A stretch of 64,000 bases of DNA from Litoditis marina (lineage: Eukaryota; Nematoda; Chromadorea; Rhabditida; Rhabditidae), in the NCBI GenBank assembly GCA_964036275.1, contig OZ038433.1, positions 11,709,446 to 11,773,445 of the forward strand. Reading direction: 5' to 3'. A program made the translations under genes and the position numbers. A model generated the notes under the pieces. That model did not search any database, had not been told where the DNA came from, and saw only the letters and a program-made list of their open reading frames with translations. Shown here piece by piece: positions 1 to 10,171 of the stretch. Position 1 is the first letter of the stretch, and every line of letters begins with the position of its first letter.

Positions 1-800
1 TCGCTGTCTATGTAAGCCCCACTGTCTCCATTTTCGCTGTCTATGTAAGCCCCACTGTCCCCATTTTCGCTGTCTATGTAAGCCCCACTTTTCCCATTTT
101 CGCTGTCTATGTAAGCCCCACTGTCTCCATTTTTGCTGTCTATGTAAGCCCCACTGTCTCCATTTTTGCTGTCTATGTAAGCCCCACTGTCTCCATTTTC
201 GCTGTCTATGTAAGCCCCACAGTCTCCATTTTCGCTGTCTATGCAAGCCCCACAGTCTCCATTTTCGCTGTCTATGTAAGCCCCACTTTTCCCATTTTCG
301 CTGTCTATGTAAGCCCCACTGTCTCCATTTTTGCTGTCTATGTAAGCCCCACTGTCCCCATTTTCGCTGTCTATGTAAGCCCCACTGTCTCCATTTTCGC
401 TGTCTATGTAAGCCCCACTGTCCCCATTTTCGCTGTCTATGTAAGCCCCACTTTTCCCATTTTCGCTGTCTATGTAAGCCCCACTGTCTCCATTTTTGCT
501 GTCTATGTGAGCCCCACTGTCTCCATTTTCGCTGTCTATGTAAGCCCCACTGTCTCCATTTTCGCTGTCTATGTAAGCCCCACTGTCCCCATTTTCGCTG
601 TCTATGTGCGCCCCACTGTCCCCATTTTCGCTGTCTATGTAAGCCCCACTGTCCCCATTTTCGCTGTCTATGTGAGCCCCACTGTCCTTATTTCCGCTGT
701 CTGTCTATGTGAGCCCCACTGTCTTTATTTTCTCTGTCTATGTTTGTTCCACTTTGTCGATTTTCGCTGTTTATGTGAGCCCTATTCCCACTTCTGCTGT
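1..800. repeat. 33-bp minisatellite array
   Basis: About 24 imperfect copies of a 33-bp unit (core CTGTCTATGTAAGCCCCACT followed by GTCTCCATTTTCG) run from the window edge to about 780. The last copies are more diverged. The unit is 11 codons long, so one forward frame stays open through several copies (for example 507-806) and would encode an 11-residue repeat. No promoter, splice site or plausible start was seen, so I treat it as satellite DNA. Confidence 0.95.
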
Positions 801-955
801 GTATGAGAGAGAAAGAAAGAGACAGGAGAGAAAAAGAGAGAGAAAGAGACAGAAAGATAGAAAGAGAGAGGGACATGAAAAGAGAAGGAGAGGGCGGGGG
901 GGGGGGGGGTTAATGGAGAGCGTGAGAGAAAAAAGAAATAATATAAATGCGTCTT
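785..955. repeat. GA-rich simple sequence with poly-G run
   Basis: This is a purine tract of AGAGA and AAAGAGAG type. It ends in an uninterrupted run of G at about 895-909. No gene is visible. Confidence 0.85.
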
Positions 956-959
956 GCCT

Positions 960-1125
960 TTTATGGTTGAGAAATTTCTCGCGCTCAATGTTAAGGAAAG
1001 GTCTCTCGCCCTCTGTTAGGAAGAAGTCGCACGCTCAATGTTAGCGAGAGGTCTCTCGCCCTCTGTTAGGGAGAAGTCGCACGCTCAATGTCAGCGAGAG
1101 GTTGCGCGCTCTATGTAGTAGAAGG
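960..1125. repeat. Short tandem array, about 52-bp unit
   Basis: About three copies of a unit contain CGCTCAATGTTAG and GAGAGGTCTCTCGCCCTCTG. The word CGCTCAATGTTA resembles the CGCTCTATGCTA core of the array at 1520-2150, so the two arrays may share an origin. Confidence 0.8.
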
Positions 1126-1197
1126 TGGAGAAAAACGTGATTGAAATGTTTGAGAAAAATTCGGGAAATGTAACATAAATTAAACAAACACTCATAT

Positions 1198-1282
1198 AAG
1201 CTCTCGCCAGCCTGGAATACAAACAAGGGAGGCGGAGGCGGCTTTAGCCGCCGGCGACCTTCCTTGTCTACTAATATAAAAC
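1198..1282. repeat. Hairpin-bearing dispersed repeat, copy 1
   Basis: TCGCCAGCCT is followed by ACAAGGGAGG, an internal GC stem (GGCGGC-TTTA-GCCGCC) and CCTTCCTTGT, which can pair with ACAAGGGAGG. A relative lies at 2212-2285. The outer arms are conserved between the copies while the inner stem differs in sequence but still pairs. Confidence 0.6.
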
Positions 1283-1519
1283 CGTTGCTTGGTGTGTGTG
1301 TGTGTATGAGGCAAATGCTTTTTGGTCGAGAAACGGAGAAGAAATGGTGCACTTTGTAGTTGGAAAAGGAGAATGGAGAGGACGTGAAAAACGTGCAATT
1401 GGCTGCTTTTCATTTCCAAACCCATCGCAATCGGCTGTTGTTGGGATTTGAATTTGAGAATGACAAGTTAATGTTCAGTTGAATAGAAGAACGGGGTTCA
1501 CGTAAATCACACGTGATAT

Positions 1520-2150
1520 CCATGTTCGCGCTCTATGTTGAGGAGTTCGCGCTCTGTGCTGGAGAGAACTTCCACGCTCTATGCTAAGGAGAAATTTGGC
1601 GCTCTATGCTAAGAAGAATTCCCGCGCTCTATGTTAAGAAGAACTTCCGCGCTCTATGCTAAGGAGAACTACCGCGCTCTATGCTAAGTTAAGAAGAACT
1701 TCCGCGCTCTATGCTAAGGAGAACTTTCGCGCACTATGCTAAAGAGAACTTGCCCGCTCTATGCCAAGGAAAACTTACACGCTCTATGTTGATAAGAACT
1801 ACCGTTCTTTATGCTAAAGAGAACTCTCGCTCTCTATGCTGAGAAAAAATTTAGCGCTCCATGCTAAAGATAAATTTGGCGCTCTATGCTAAGAAGAATT
1901 CCCGCGCTCTATGTTAAGGAGAACTTCCGCGCTCTATGCTTAGGTGAACTCCCGCGCTCTATGCTTAGGAGAACTCCCGCGCTCTATACTGAGGAAAACT
2001 CCTGCGCTCTATACTGAGGAAAACTCCCGCGCTCTATGCTAAGGAGAACTACCGCTTTTTATGTTAAACAGAACTACCGCGCTCTATGTTAAGAAAAACT
2101 TCCACGCTCTGTCGCGCTGTATGTTCATAAAAAGTATCGCGCCGTAAAAC
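1520..2150. repeat. Tandem array, about 24-bp unit (GCGCTCTATGCTAAGGAGAA)
   Basis: About 26 variable copies of a unit have consensus CGCGCTCTATGCTAAGGAGA followed by ACTTC. Copies vary by substitutions and by small indels, such as the extra AAGTT near 1687. No coding potential was seen. Confidence 0.92.
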
Positions 2151-2211
2151 AACTAATTTGAAAATAGAAAAGAGAAAGGAAGGAAGGATAGTAAAAAGAC
2201 AGCTGGAAACT

Positions 2212-2285
2212 GTCGCCAGCCTAGACTCATCAAGGGAGGGACCCGGGCGTAGCCCGGGGTACCTTCCTTGTTTACATATATTTGT
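2212..2285. repeat. Hairpin-bearing dispersed repeat, copy 2
   Basis: This is the relative of 1198-1282. TCGCCAGCCT, CAAGGGAGG, a different inner stem (CCGGGC-GTA-GCCCGG) and CCTTCCTTGT occur in the same order. Confidence 0.6.
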
Positions 2286-2457
2286 TTAGGAATTCGGTGA
2301 AATGTGTGGAAAATTACTCATATTTCGTCTTGTTTTCAAATAGTTTTTTCGTAGCTTCTTCCGAGTGTCTATTGAAAAACTCATATATGAATAACATTTA
2401 CGGAATCTCTAAAATTTGGAAGAATTCGGCCGACTAACTTGGAGAATCCAGTTTCAG

Positions 2458-2569
2458 CTGCGTGTTCTGTCGGCGCTGTAACCGGGAGGGCCTGCACATC
2501 CAAGGGGACTATGTCCAATGCTGTCGGATGCATTTCTTCGTACTTTGCATCTCCCATCCCCTATTATGA
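2458..2569 (+). other. Possible cysteine-rich exon or gene fragment
   Basis: A TTTCAG acceptor-like site ends at 2457. After it, one frame is open to TGA at 2567-2569 and reads CVFCRRCNREGLHIQGDYVQ then CC. The Cys pairs (CxxC, RxC, CC) suggest a small metal-binding or disulfide motif. The segment is more GC-rich than its surroundings. I see no partner exon on either side and do not recognise a family, so it could be a gene relic or chance. Confidence 0.25.
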
Positions 2570-3112
2570 ATTCATTAATGAAGAAAATCTTGCAAAAAGA
2601 GCTGGTGACCCCGGATAGGACATATACTTAGGTTATTCACTGTTAAAACATTTCTTGACATTGATATTGTGAAAAATGACAAAGACACGGAGCTAACACA
2701 GAGCTGTTTTTTGTTTTGTCCAGTGAATCGTTCAGTAACGTGTTGCGCTGATTGAAAAGATCAACGATCGGTGTAAAGGAAAAATCCACGTACCGAGAAA
2801 AAAGAAAAACAACTTACCAGAGAATCAGGTGAGAAGAGAGCTGCAATGTCCTTGAAGTACTGAAAAGAAGCAGCATGAGTAACGCGTTTTGGAACGGGAA
2901 AACTTCTATTTCTCTCCAGGTCAATAAAGTGAACTGCACATATTGTCAAGTTTGGACCGTTTCCCGGGACTTTGGTTCAAGTACACATTTAGGTTGAAAA
3001 TGATAGAAAAAAAGAGAAAAGAGAAAACTGGAGATGTAGTTGTTGCCAACGGAAAGGCGGGAGGGTACTGTATATCTCACTTTCCGCTGTGTACGCACAC
3101 ATGTATTCGATT
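2570..3112. other. Non-coding stretch without recognised features
   Basis: AT-rich sequence with only short ORFs. I see nothing supportable before the SINE at 3113. Confidence 0.6.
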
Positions 3113-3240
3113 CCAAAGCTCGCTTGCTATGTGCTTTACTAGCGCAGTGGTTTGCCCCCAGCTACGAAACTTTGCTCGCAGGTTCGGTTCCGGCAAGAAA
3201 CAGAAATTTATAAACTTGGCATTCACTATAACTGAGAACT
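3113..3240 (+). mobile_element. tRNA-derived SINE, copy 1
   Basis: Two RNA polymerase III promoter boxes are visible: an A-box-like ACTAGCGCAGTGG at 3138-3150 and a B-box-like GGTTCGGTTC at 3181-3190, about 33 bp apart. A tail follows that reads ATTTATAAACTTGGC. The same tail (ATAAATTTGGC) follows the boxes in the copies at about 6350-6440, 9575-9670 and 22970-23060, which argues for a SINE family rather than isolated tRNA pseudogenes. Confidence 0.7.
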
Positions 3241-3298
3241 GCAGCCTGCTAGCGTTGAAACTGAAATATAGAGGGATCAAACTACAAACACTGCAAAA

Positions 3299-3533
3299 TA
3301 TAGTCTTTTCCATTCCTACTGAGACTCCTACAGTAGGATTTCAAAACTTCCAAGCCGTTTCGCTCACTTAATTTTGATCGGAGAAGTTGGGAATTTTCGT
3401 ACCTCATTCTCCTTGTCAGATAGAGTAAATATAAGATAGCATTTTCCATGAACTACATTTTCAGCTTCACAACAGCCTTTGGAAAAATTGTAAGGTTACT
3501 GTAGGAGTCTCAGTAGGAATGGTGAGGACTATA
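3299..3533. mobile_element. MITE, family F2 (TATAGTC...ACTGAGACTCCTACAGTA)
   Basis: This is a 235-bp inverted-repeat element. The left end reads TATAGTC, then ATTCCTACTGAGACTCCTAC. The right end reads CTGTAGGAGTCTCAGTAGGA, then GACTATA. The TA at both ends suggests a TA target, as for Tc1/mariner-like elements. Other copies are at 22746-22963 and 51152-51386, with a one-ended copy at 33384. Confidence 0.8.
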
Positions 3534-4149
3534 GTCGCCCGAGCGACTTCTACTTTTGTATAGTGAGAGAGTATAATTTCTCGCCTTGTTCAATTTCACT
3601 TTTTATTTCGGTCTGCTAAATGGGATATATTCCGGAAAACCGGTCCAGGAAAGTTCACTTTCATTTCTCTCCTTTCTTTCCACTTGGAAACGGAGACTCG
3701 GAAACCTTTTACACAAGGGCAGGTTTCACGTTTCCTTGGACTTAACGTTCAATTTACGTGAAACTCACGTGTGGTATAAAAGCTGGAAATGGGGAGACGT
3801 TGACCATTTCTACCAACTTCTATCCCGGAGCGGCCGTTTCCATTGAGAAAGGTACGTTTATTTTGGTCTTGGCGTTTTGTTTCATTTTACTTTTACCCCC
3901 CCCCTTTTCTCTCTTTCGGCTGGAAAAATAGGCATTGTTCGTCCCCTCCGGAATTAACTTCGAAAAGTCGATCGATTCAACGGTCAATAATAAACAATTT
4001 CTATCGAACTTTCTTCACCAATACTGTAAGAGTAAGATAATTTCCGAATATTCGATCTGTGAGTTCTACAAGTTTTTTATCAAACAATTTTTCTTTTTTT
4101 CACTACCAATGTAGTTTTGTTTCTGTATCAATTTCTAAACTTTCTGGGG

Positions 4150-4505
4150 AAAATTTTACTTTCGTTCCCCACCGTACAATCGCACCCCCCGTGATAGTTT
4201 GCCCCCCCCCCCACCCGCACTAGTTTCAACAGAAAATGGTGGGGGGTAAAAGGTAAATGTATAGTAGAGTGGGGGGCTAAAGTTAAATGTCGACATTGTA
4301 CAATCACCCCCCACTAACGTAAATTGGGGGGTGAAAGTGACATGCCTGGCAATCTTTAACAATCGCCCCCCACCCTTCTGATTTTTAGTTGAAACGGAGC
4401 CATGCTACTTTCACCCCCCATGGTGGGGGGTGAAAGTAACACAGGACCTATTTCGGTTGAAACGAAAAAAGTGGGGGGCGAAAGTAAAATAGTCCCACTT
4501 TCTGT
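4150..4505. repeat. Palindromic C/G-run repeat cluster upstream of the phosphatase gene
   Basis: Several short palindromes have arms ending in CCCCCC(A) and TGGGGGG next to CAATCG/CACCC and GGGTGAAAG. The homopolymer runs reach 13 C. The cluster ends about 30 bp before the start codon at 4532, so it occupies the promoter-proximal region. Similar clusters lie at 25975-26330 and 26420-26600. Confidence 0.8.
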
Positions 4506-4515
4506 TTCCATTGTA

Positions 4516-4531
4516 CAAAATTTTCGTTCAG
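4516..4531 (+). promoter_or_regulatory. Probable spliced-leader acceptor of the phosphatase gene
   Basis: TTTTCGTTCAG ends at 4531, immediately before the ATG at 4532. In nematodes an acceptor with no upstream exon directly before the start codon usually marks SL trans-splicing. The inference rests on position only. Confidence 0.55.
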
Positions 4532-7500
4532 ATGGCGCCGGAACCAAAAAAGTCGAAAACTTCCACGAAACGAAAGAAGAAGATCTTCGGCCATGAAATC
4601 AGTGTGGAAGAACCGCAGGAGGACTGTACTCAGAAACCGAAGGTATTGATTTTGTGAAAATCAAACTACAACTCCGATTTCGAACAAATGACAAATATGA
4701 GAAAATTACATATTTCTCTGTCCCTAATTATCTCTCGAAATTCGTCTATCTTTCAAATCAAACTCCGTTTATTTTTATTTTTATTCAAAGTTTATTCAAA
4801 TCAAACTCCAATAAAGAGAAAATGGAGAAAATAGAGAAATAATGGAAGCCATAAAAATTTAAATGGTTTACAGTTCACTTTTTGTACGATGTTGTATCGA
4901 CGATGGCAGCATATATGACACTACACATCAAACTACATTCCAGACTACATTTCCGGTACCAGGAATAAGTCATTCAAAATTAAAAGTCATTAAAGTAAAA
5001 GTCATTCAAAAGTAAAAGTCATTAATTCACTTTTAGTCAGGATTTGAAAATTACGAAAATTTTCGGAAACTTTATTTTTGATTCTCAACTGTTTCTGTAC
5101 TTTCTGTTTCTGTTTCTGTAACTATGACTTTTACTTTCGAATGACTTTTACTTTAATGGCTTTCAATTTCGAATGACTTTTACTTTAATGGCTTTCAATT
5201 TCGAATGACTTATTCTGGTTGCCTACATTTCCAGGCGACGACCGTCCGCCAACGGAGTAAGCCGCCGAGCATGAAGGCTAGTGTCACCTCTGCCTGTATG
5301 GAAGTGAAGAGCGCGAACACGAAAAACGGCGAGATCGAGAAGGCCATCGACAAGTTTCTCGACCACATGATGGAACTAGGTATCGATCTATCGATTTTTG
5401 ACTGAATTTATTGATTTATTCATGAGAAAACTAGGTAACGATCGATTGTTGTAGTTTGATCTCGATAAACGTCATAAACTACAAGTTTTGAACGATAAGA
5501 AATTGTACATTACTTCCCGGGGGCACACTCTCTAACACCTAAAACGCATTATCTCTTCTTAATAACATTAAAATATCCACAAACTAAATCCGAATCGTAT
5601 TCCATACTGTAGACCTACTTTCTGCTGTGTCCAGGTGTGGAGGGCCTCCGTCAGCTGTTCACCAAGGAACTCCTCAACTCGTGTCCACCCGGAAAAGCCA
5701 CCGCCTTTGAGGCAAATCCTACGAAAAATCGATATGTGGTCAGTAATTTCAATAACCTATTTCCCTTTTCTTTTAAGATTTACAGATTTCATCGTCTCAG
5801 AGATTTTTCGAATAATATTCAATGGTATAAGTATGATGACGTAGATCAGTGAATATAAACCAAATGAAGTTTCCGGGAGAAGAAAGAATGACTCGGCGAC
5901 CGCGTCTGCCAAACTTTGGTCGCTGGTTCAAATCTCGCGTAGTGCATACTGTTGTAGTTACTGCTCTCCTTTCTCACTAATGAGCCGCAGTGAGAGGTAT
6001 CGATAATTGAGTGGTTACGTCTTCTAGAAACGAAAGCTTCATTTTTCTATAAATTTTCTATGAATTCAGTTCAAGTTGATCTCCAGATCGATTAATTCAT
6101 TTAGGACGTGGTTTGTCTGGAGGAAAGTCGTGTTAAATTGACTTTGGATGTTCCTCCGCAGACCGATTATATCCACGCAAACTGGGTGAAATTCGACAAA
6201 TACGACCGGAAATTCATTGCCACACAGGTGAGAATACTGTTATAAAAAGTATTCCACTTAGTCCTTCCCCACTAGTTTTCTAGACTGTTCAGTGCTCATT
6301 TTACTCTAGTACTGTTCCTAGGACACTATGTGTGGTGATAAATATAGGGGACGCCAAATTTATAGAAGTTTGCCTCCCGCCAGAATCGAACCTGCGAGGG
6401 AAAGTTCGGTAACTGCACGCTAACCACTGCGCTACAAGACCTCACATACGCTGAGTATTCGAATCAACTTTCTGGATGATACCTCACGTATCCAATTCAA
6501 ACTACAGCTCTGCTTTGCTCATATAGTAGCCATTTTTTCCATAAAGACAACAATAGGGGTTTGATTGATTGCGCGATGCGGGGCGAGCGGTCGTTGATTA
6601 TCTGCCAGCAGTTGAGAGAGTGTGTAGATCAATGATACGCAGACTGGTTGGCACCTCGCCAAACCCCGCCCCTTAGAAAGTCGATGGTACCGTGTCCACA
6701 ACATTTTTTACAATCGTATACCTATAATGTGCATTGATTTCAGGGTCCCCTGGATGACACTATCGAAGATTTTTGGCGCATGATTTTCCAGGAGCAGTGC
6801 CCAACTATTCTCAATTTGACCAAGGTCGGTAGTTTGTTATTCAGGGTGTTCATGGGTTTCAGATGTTCAGTAAATTAGACAACTTTGCGGAGTCAGAAGT
6901 AGATTGTTTCAGATTGCAAATTTTCGATTCGAAAACACGAAACAGAAATCGCAATTTTTTCGGGTTTCACTCAACTGTTGCAATTCGCAAGTATTTCGTA
7001 GCTTTCCGCACTTTTCCGAGAAAAAAAATCCAGCATATTCTAGTTGTTCTCATTCATGAAATCATCACCTTGTTTCCTACTTATACTTAACGCATTGTTT
7101 GGTTTCAGTGGATCACCTATGTCAAACTAGGCCTAGTTATTGAATCAGATTATTTCCAATTCATTTTATACTTATTGATTGATTTCAGTTAAACGAGGAC
7201 GGGAAGTCAAAGTGTGCTCAATACTGGCCCGAGGGTACACAGGGAGCGTACAAAACGTATGGAAAAATGTTTGTGAACATCAAAAAAGTGGAGGACGAGA
7301 ACAAAGTCACCATTTACACTCTTGAGGTGCTACCCGAGGGTTGCTCCAACAGTTTGATTGGTAAGTTTTCGAAATATTCCTGGATTTGACCAATAGAACT
7401 ACAACAATGAATTGTTAAGAAAATTCTCACATATAAAACTGCACTATTTTGTTCTTCTGAAAAGTTGTGTTGTCACATCAATATTATTCGCTTTTTGTTC

Positions 7501-9092
7501 AACATACAGCTCACAACTAACGCAATTTATACTGGATATTTGTGGCCTTCCACAATAATTTATAACATTCATGGAGATTTGGCGTCTCAAATTTCATTGT
7601 CACCCGTCTTGTGAAACTGGGAAAAGTTTTCCCTTGCAATTCTTAACTACTGATTACCTAAACTCAGTGAAAGTGTTCCATGTACAATTACGAGTCGATA
7701 TTTTTTAGTGAACTTGCTTCTTGTCTTCGTAATTAATCGATACCTATGTTTCCAGTGAAAATGCTCCACGTGCAGTGCTGGCCGGACCGCGGGATCCCCA
7801 TGTCAGGCATGATGGTTCTACGTCTCATCCGCACCATTGCCACTGTTAGAATTTGGTCATGAATCCGTATTTACACTCTGATTTCCATGATGACGTCATA
7901 ACTTCTTTATCATTATTTGTCTATTTACCATCAGAGCGTAAAAAAGCATGTATTCAGATGAATACCGGATAAATAGAAACCTATAACCTAAGAGGCAAAA
8001 TAAACCAATGATGTTTCTCAACGTTGGAATCTCTCATATTGTTATTGCTCCAGGCCGATCCGTTGGCCTCCGGTCCGGTGGTGATCCACTGTTCTGCCGG
8101 TGTCGGTAGGACCGGAACCATGATCATGATCGACGTGCTGCTCCATCGCATCTTCAAACACGGAGTTTCTATTGACAAGGACGGGGTGTGTCACATTCTG
8201 GATTAACTGTTCCGATTGAAGGCAACCAAACTATTTTCATCCTAGAGTTAAACACGTCAACAACCGTTCCGTGCCAAAAAATTATTCCTAATTTTTTCGT
8301 GTGATCACTTTATTTGGACATTTTTGGGAGTTACTTACTAAAATATCAGTTTCACCTGAGCATCTGTTTTTGTCAGAACGTTCTTTTAAGAGCTTGTGAG
8401 TCAGAAATATTAATAATGTTCGAATCCACCGCGTGACCTAGAAAATAATAAACAATGCTTATTTTTGTGTTTCTCAGTTGGTGGAGCTCTTCAAGTGTCT
8501 CCGTACCCAACGTGCTTCCTGTATTCAGAAGGAGGGACAATTCGTGTTCATTGTCGCTTGTGTCTGTGACTATCTGGCGGTATGTTTGACATTTTCACCT
8601 TTTTTCTATTTTCAACATGTATTTTCATGAAGTCTTAAAGAAGGACGATTATGTGGTCCAATCGCAACGCTTCAGTCCTTTAAACTACAATATATTTTTC
8701 AATTGTAGTTTAAAGGACCGTTGACACGGGATTGGTCCACAAAATCGTCCTTCTTTGGAGCGCGAAACGTAAATATCCTCCTCTGCCTAATTTTTTCTCA
8801 AAATGAGGGTCTCTGTGTATTGTGAAAATTGTCGAATTCTAAAACAAAACATCTATTTTCCAATGTATTACATTTCCACGCCTTCTTTTGTTCTTGAGCA
8901 AACTCTATATACACCATCTTGTCACAGGATTCACACTGAACCATGTCTTCTATGGTCGAGTGTTCGTACTTTGTAGTCCTCCATGCATTTGATGCGTATT
9001 GATTTTAGGCCCGTTTCCCGATTGCCGCAGTGAAGGACCGTTGTCTGAAGTTCCGCGAAGATTTCAAGGCATCTGATTTGGCCACCAACTGA
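4532..9092 (+). CDS. Protein tyrosine phosphatase, nematode cytosolic type
   Basis: Hydrolyses phosphotyrosine in proteins; one classical PTP domain, no signal peptide or membrane segment. Ten exons in consistent phase: 4532-4642, 5235-5379, 5635-5738, 6105-6227, 6744-6824, 7189-7360, 7756-7844, 8054-8185, 8478-8579, 9009-9092, giving 380 residues. The N-terminus is lysine-rich and probably disordered (about 1-60). Visible motifs: ANWVKF (substrate loop region), QYWPEG, CWPDRG with general acid Asp256, signature [10 protein letters not shown] with catalytic Cys288 and Arg294, and the Q-loop [10 protein letters not shown]. All catalytic residues are present, so the enzyme should be active. Nematodes have many such small PTPs, some germline or sperm enriched; the exact orthologue is not determined. 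Exon 7 has a weak donor (GTTAGA). A likely AATAAA signal lies at 9141-9146. Intron 4 carries a SINE and intron 9 a MITE. Confidence 0.93.
6345..6445 (-). mobile_element. tRNA-derived SINE, copy 2 (in a phosphatase intron)
   Basis: On the minus strand the A box TAGCGCAGTGGTTA (complement of 6421-6434) is followed by the B box GGTTCGATTC (6383-6392) and the family tail CTATAAATTTGGC. It lies in the intron between exons at 6227 and 6744, antisense to the gene. Confidence 0.72.
6530..6700. repeat. Dispersed repeat, copy 1 (TGTGTAGATCAATGATACGC)
   Basis: This segment contains GATTATCTGCCAGCAGTTGA, then GAGAGTGTGTAGATCAATGA. An inverted relative is at 9790-9960 and a more diverged one at 39160-39260. 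No terminal structure was resolved. Confidence 0.6.
8636..8757. mobile_element. MITE, family F4 (AAAGAAGGACGATTATGTGG)
   Basis: This is a 122-bp near-palindrome. The left arm is AAAGAAGGACGATTATGTGG and the right arm ends in AATCGTCCTTCTTTG, with TAGTTTAAAGGACCG in the centre. It lies in the last intron of the phosphatase gene. Other copies: 24908-25029, 33752-33835, 43900-44025, and a split copy at 32610-32880. Confidence 0.88.
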
Positions 9093-9569
9093 CGTCATTT
9101 CTGCCCACAAGTAGAATATCATGTCACGTGTCTATCAATCAATAAACGTGAACACATGCTTTTCTACTTTTTTTATAGTTCAAATAGAAAGAACTTATGT
9201 AAAATGGAGGTCACATAGTTGTTTCATCTTGAGAAAGCTGGTTGTTTTAAATAATTTGTTTTCGAGAGAACTGAGAGTTTTTGATTTCAAGCTCTACTTG
9301 ACCGGGTCGAACACCCTGTAAGTGAAACTGTGTTGTACATCTTTCACAGCAAGAGTTGAATTAGACGATTTTCAATTTCTCATCTCGTTCGTGGTATTCG
9401 GTTCAGTATCAGAAAAGAGCATTTCTGTAATATAGGATTTATTAATATTATTAACATACATACTCACAATGACTATCACAACTCCTTGGAACCCGTGAAA
9501 TGTATCATAATACTAGTTCCTGTCACTTTCTGCTAAGTACGCACGCTTGTGCTCGGTTCCAAAACTTAA

Positions 9570-9675
9570 CGGTTTTGTGCTTTAATAGAGCAGTGGTTAA
9601 AGCCCTGCTACGAATCTTTTGCTCGCAGGTTCGGTTCCGGCAAGCGATAGAAACTTGTAAATTTGGCACTGACTA
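9570..9675 (+). mobile_element. tRNA-derived SINE, copy 3
   Basis: TTTAATAGAGCAGTGGTTAA (A-box region, about 9581-9600) and GGTTCGGTTCC (B box, 9628-9638) are followed by the tail CTTGTAAATTTGGCACTGAC. Copy 1 shares the body GCTCGCAGGTTCGGTTCCGG. Confidence 0.7.
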
Positions 9676-9784
9676 ACGAAAGTTTGATCACTTCCCAGAA
9701 TTGAGTCGAACTACACAACATCCTCCTCTGTTTTCTGATGAGTGAATTGTTGATCTACCGATAGTTGCTGGTATAGGATTTGTC

Positions 9785-9965
9785 AAACCGTTGTGGACAC
9801 TACACCATCGATTTTGTATGGGACGGGTTTTGGCGAGTGGCCAGTTCGTCTGCGTATCATTGATCTACACACTCTCTCAACTGCTGGCAAATAATCAACG
9901 ACCGCTCGCCCCGCATCGCTCAATCAATTGAACCCTCTGCTGTCTTTTTGGGGAAAATGGCGACT
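9785..9965. repeat. Dispersed repeat, copy 2 (inverted relative of 6530-6700)
   Basis: Contains TGCGTATCATTGATCTACAC, then ACTCTCTCAACTGCTGGCA, the reverse complement of the segment at 6530-6700. It is flanked by GGCGAGTGGCCAG and CGCTCGCCCCGCAT. Confidence 0.6.
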
Positions 9966-10171
9966 ATAGATTCGTGCAGGGTTTGATAGAAAGAGTCGAT
10001 GTAGACCGAGTGTTTAGAGAATAACCGACTCTTTGTTGCAGTTTGATGTCGACACACGCTTTGATTATCCAATTCTATTCGAAAAACGGAATTCAACTAG
10101 AAACCAACTAGAATCACCAATATACACCACATACGCGTAATGTTGCGAGAAAACACTATTGTTTGTCAAAA

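Larger units (their letters stand above)
9093..10171. other. Convergent intergenic region between phosphatase and transporter genes
   Basis: This holds the probable phosphatase 3' UTR (AATAAA at 9141), a SINE at about 9570-9675 and the dispersed repeat at 9790-9960. No further coding signal was seen. The two genes converge here. Confidence 0.7.

Noticed and set aside
507..1044. Overlapping ORFs across the minisatellite and GA tract
   Set aside because: They follow the 33-bp period and purine tract, have no splice or start context and no protein-like composition.
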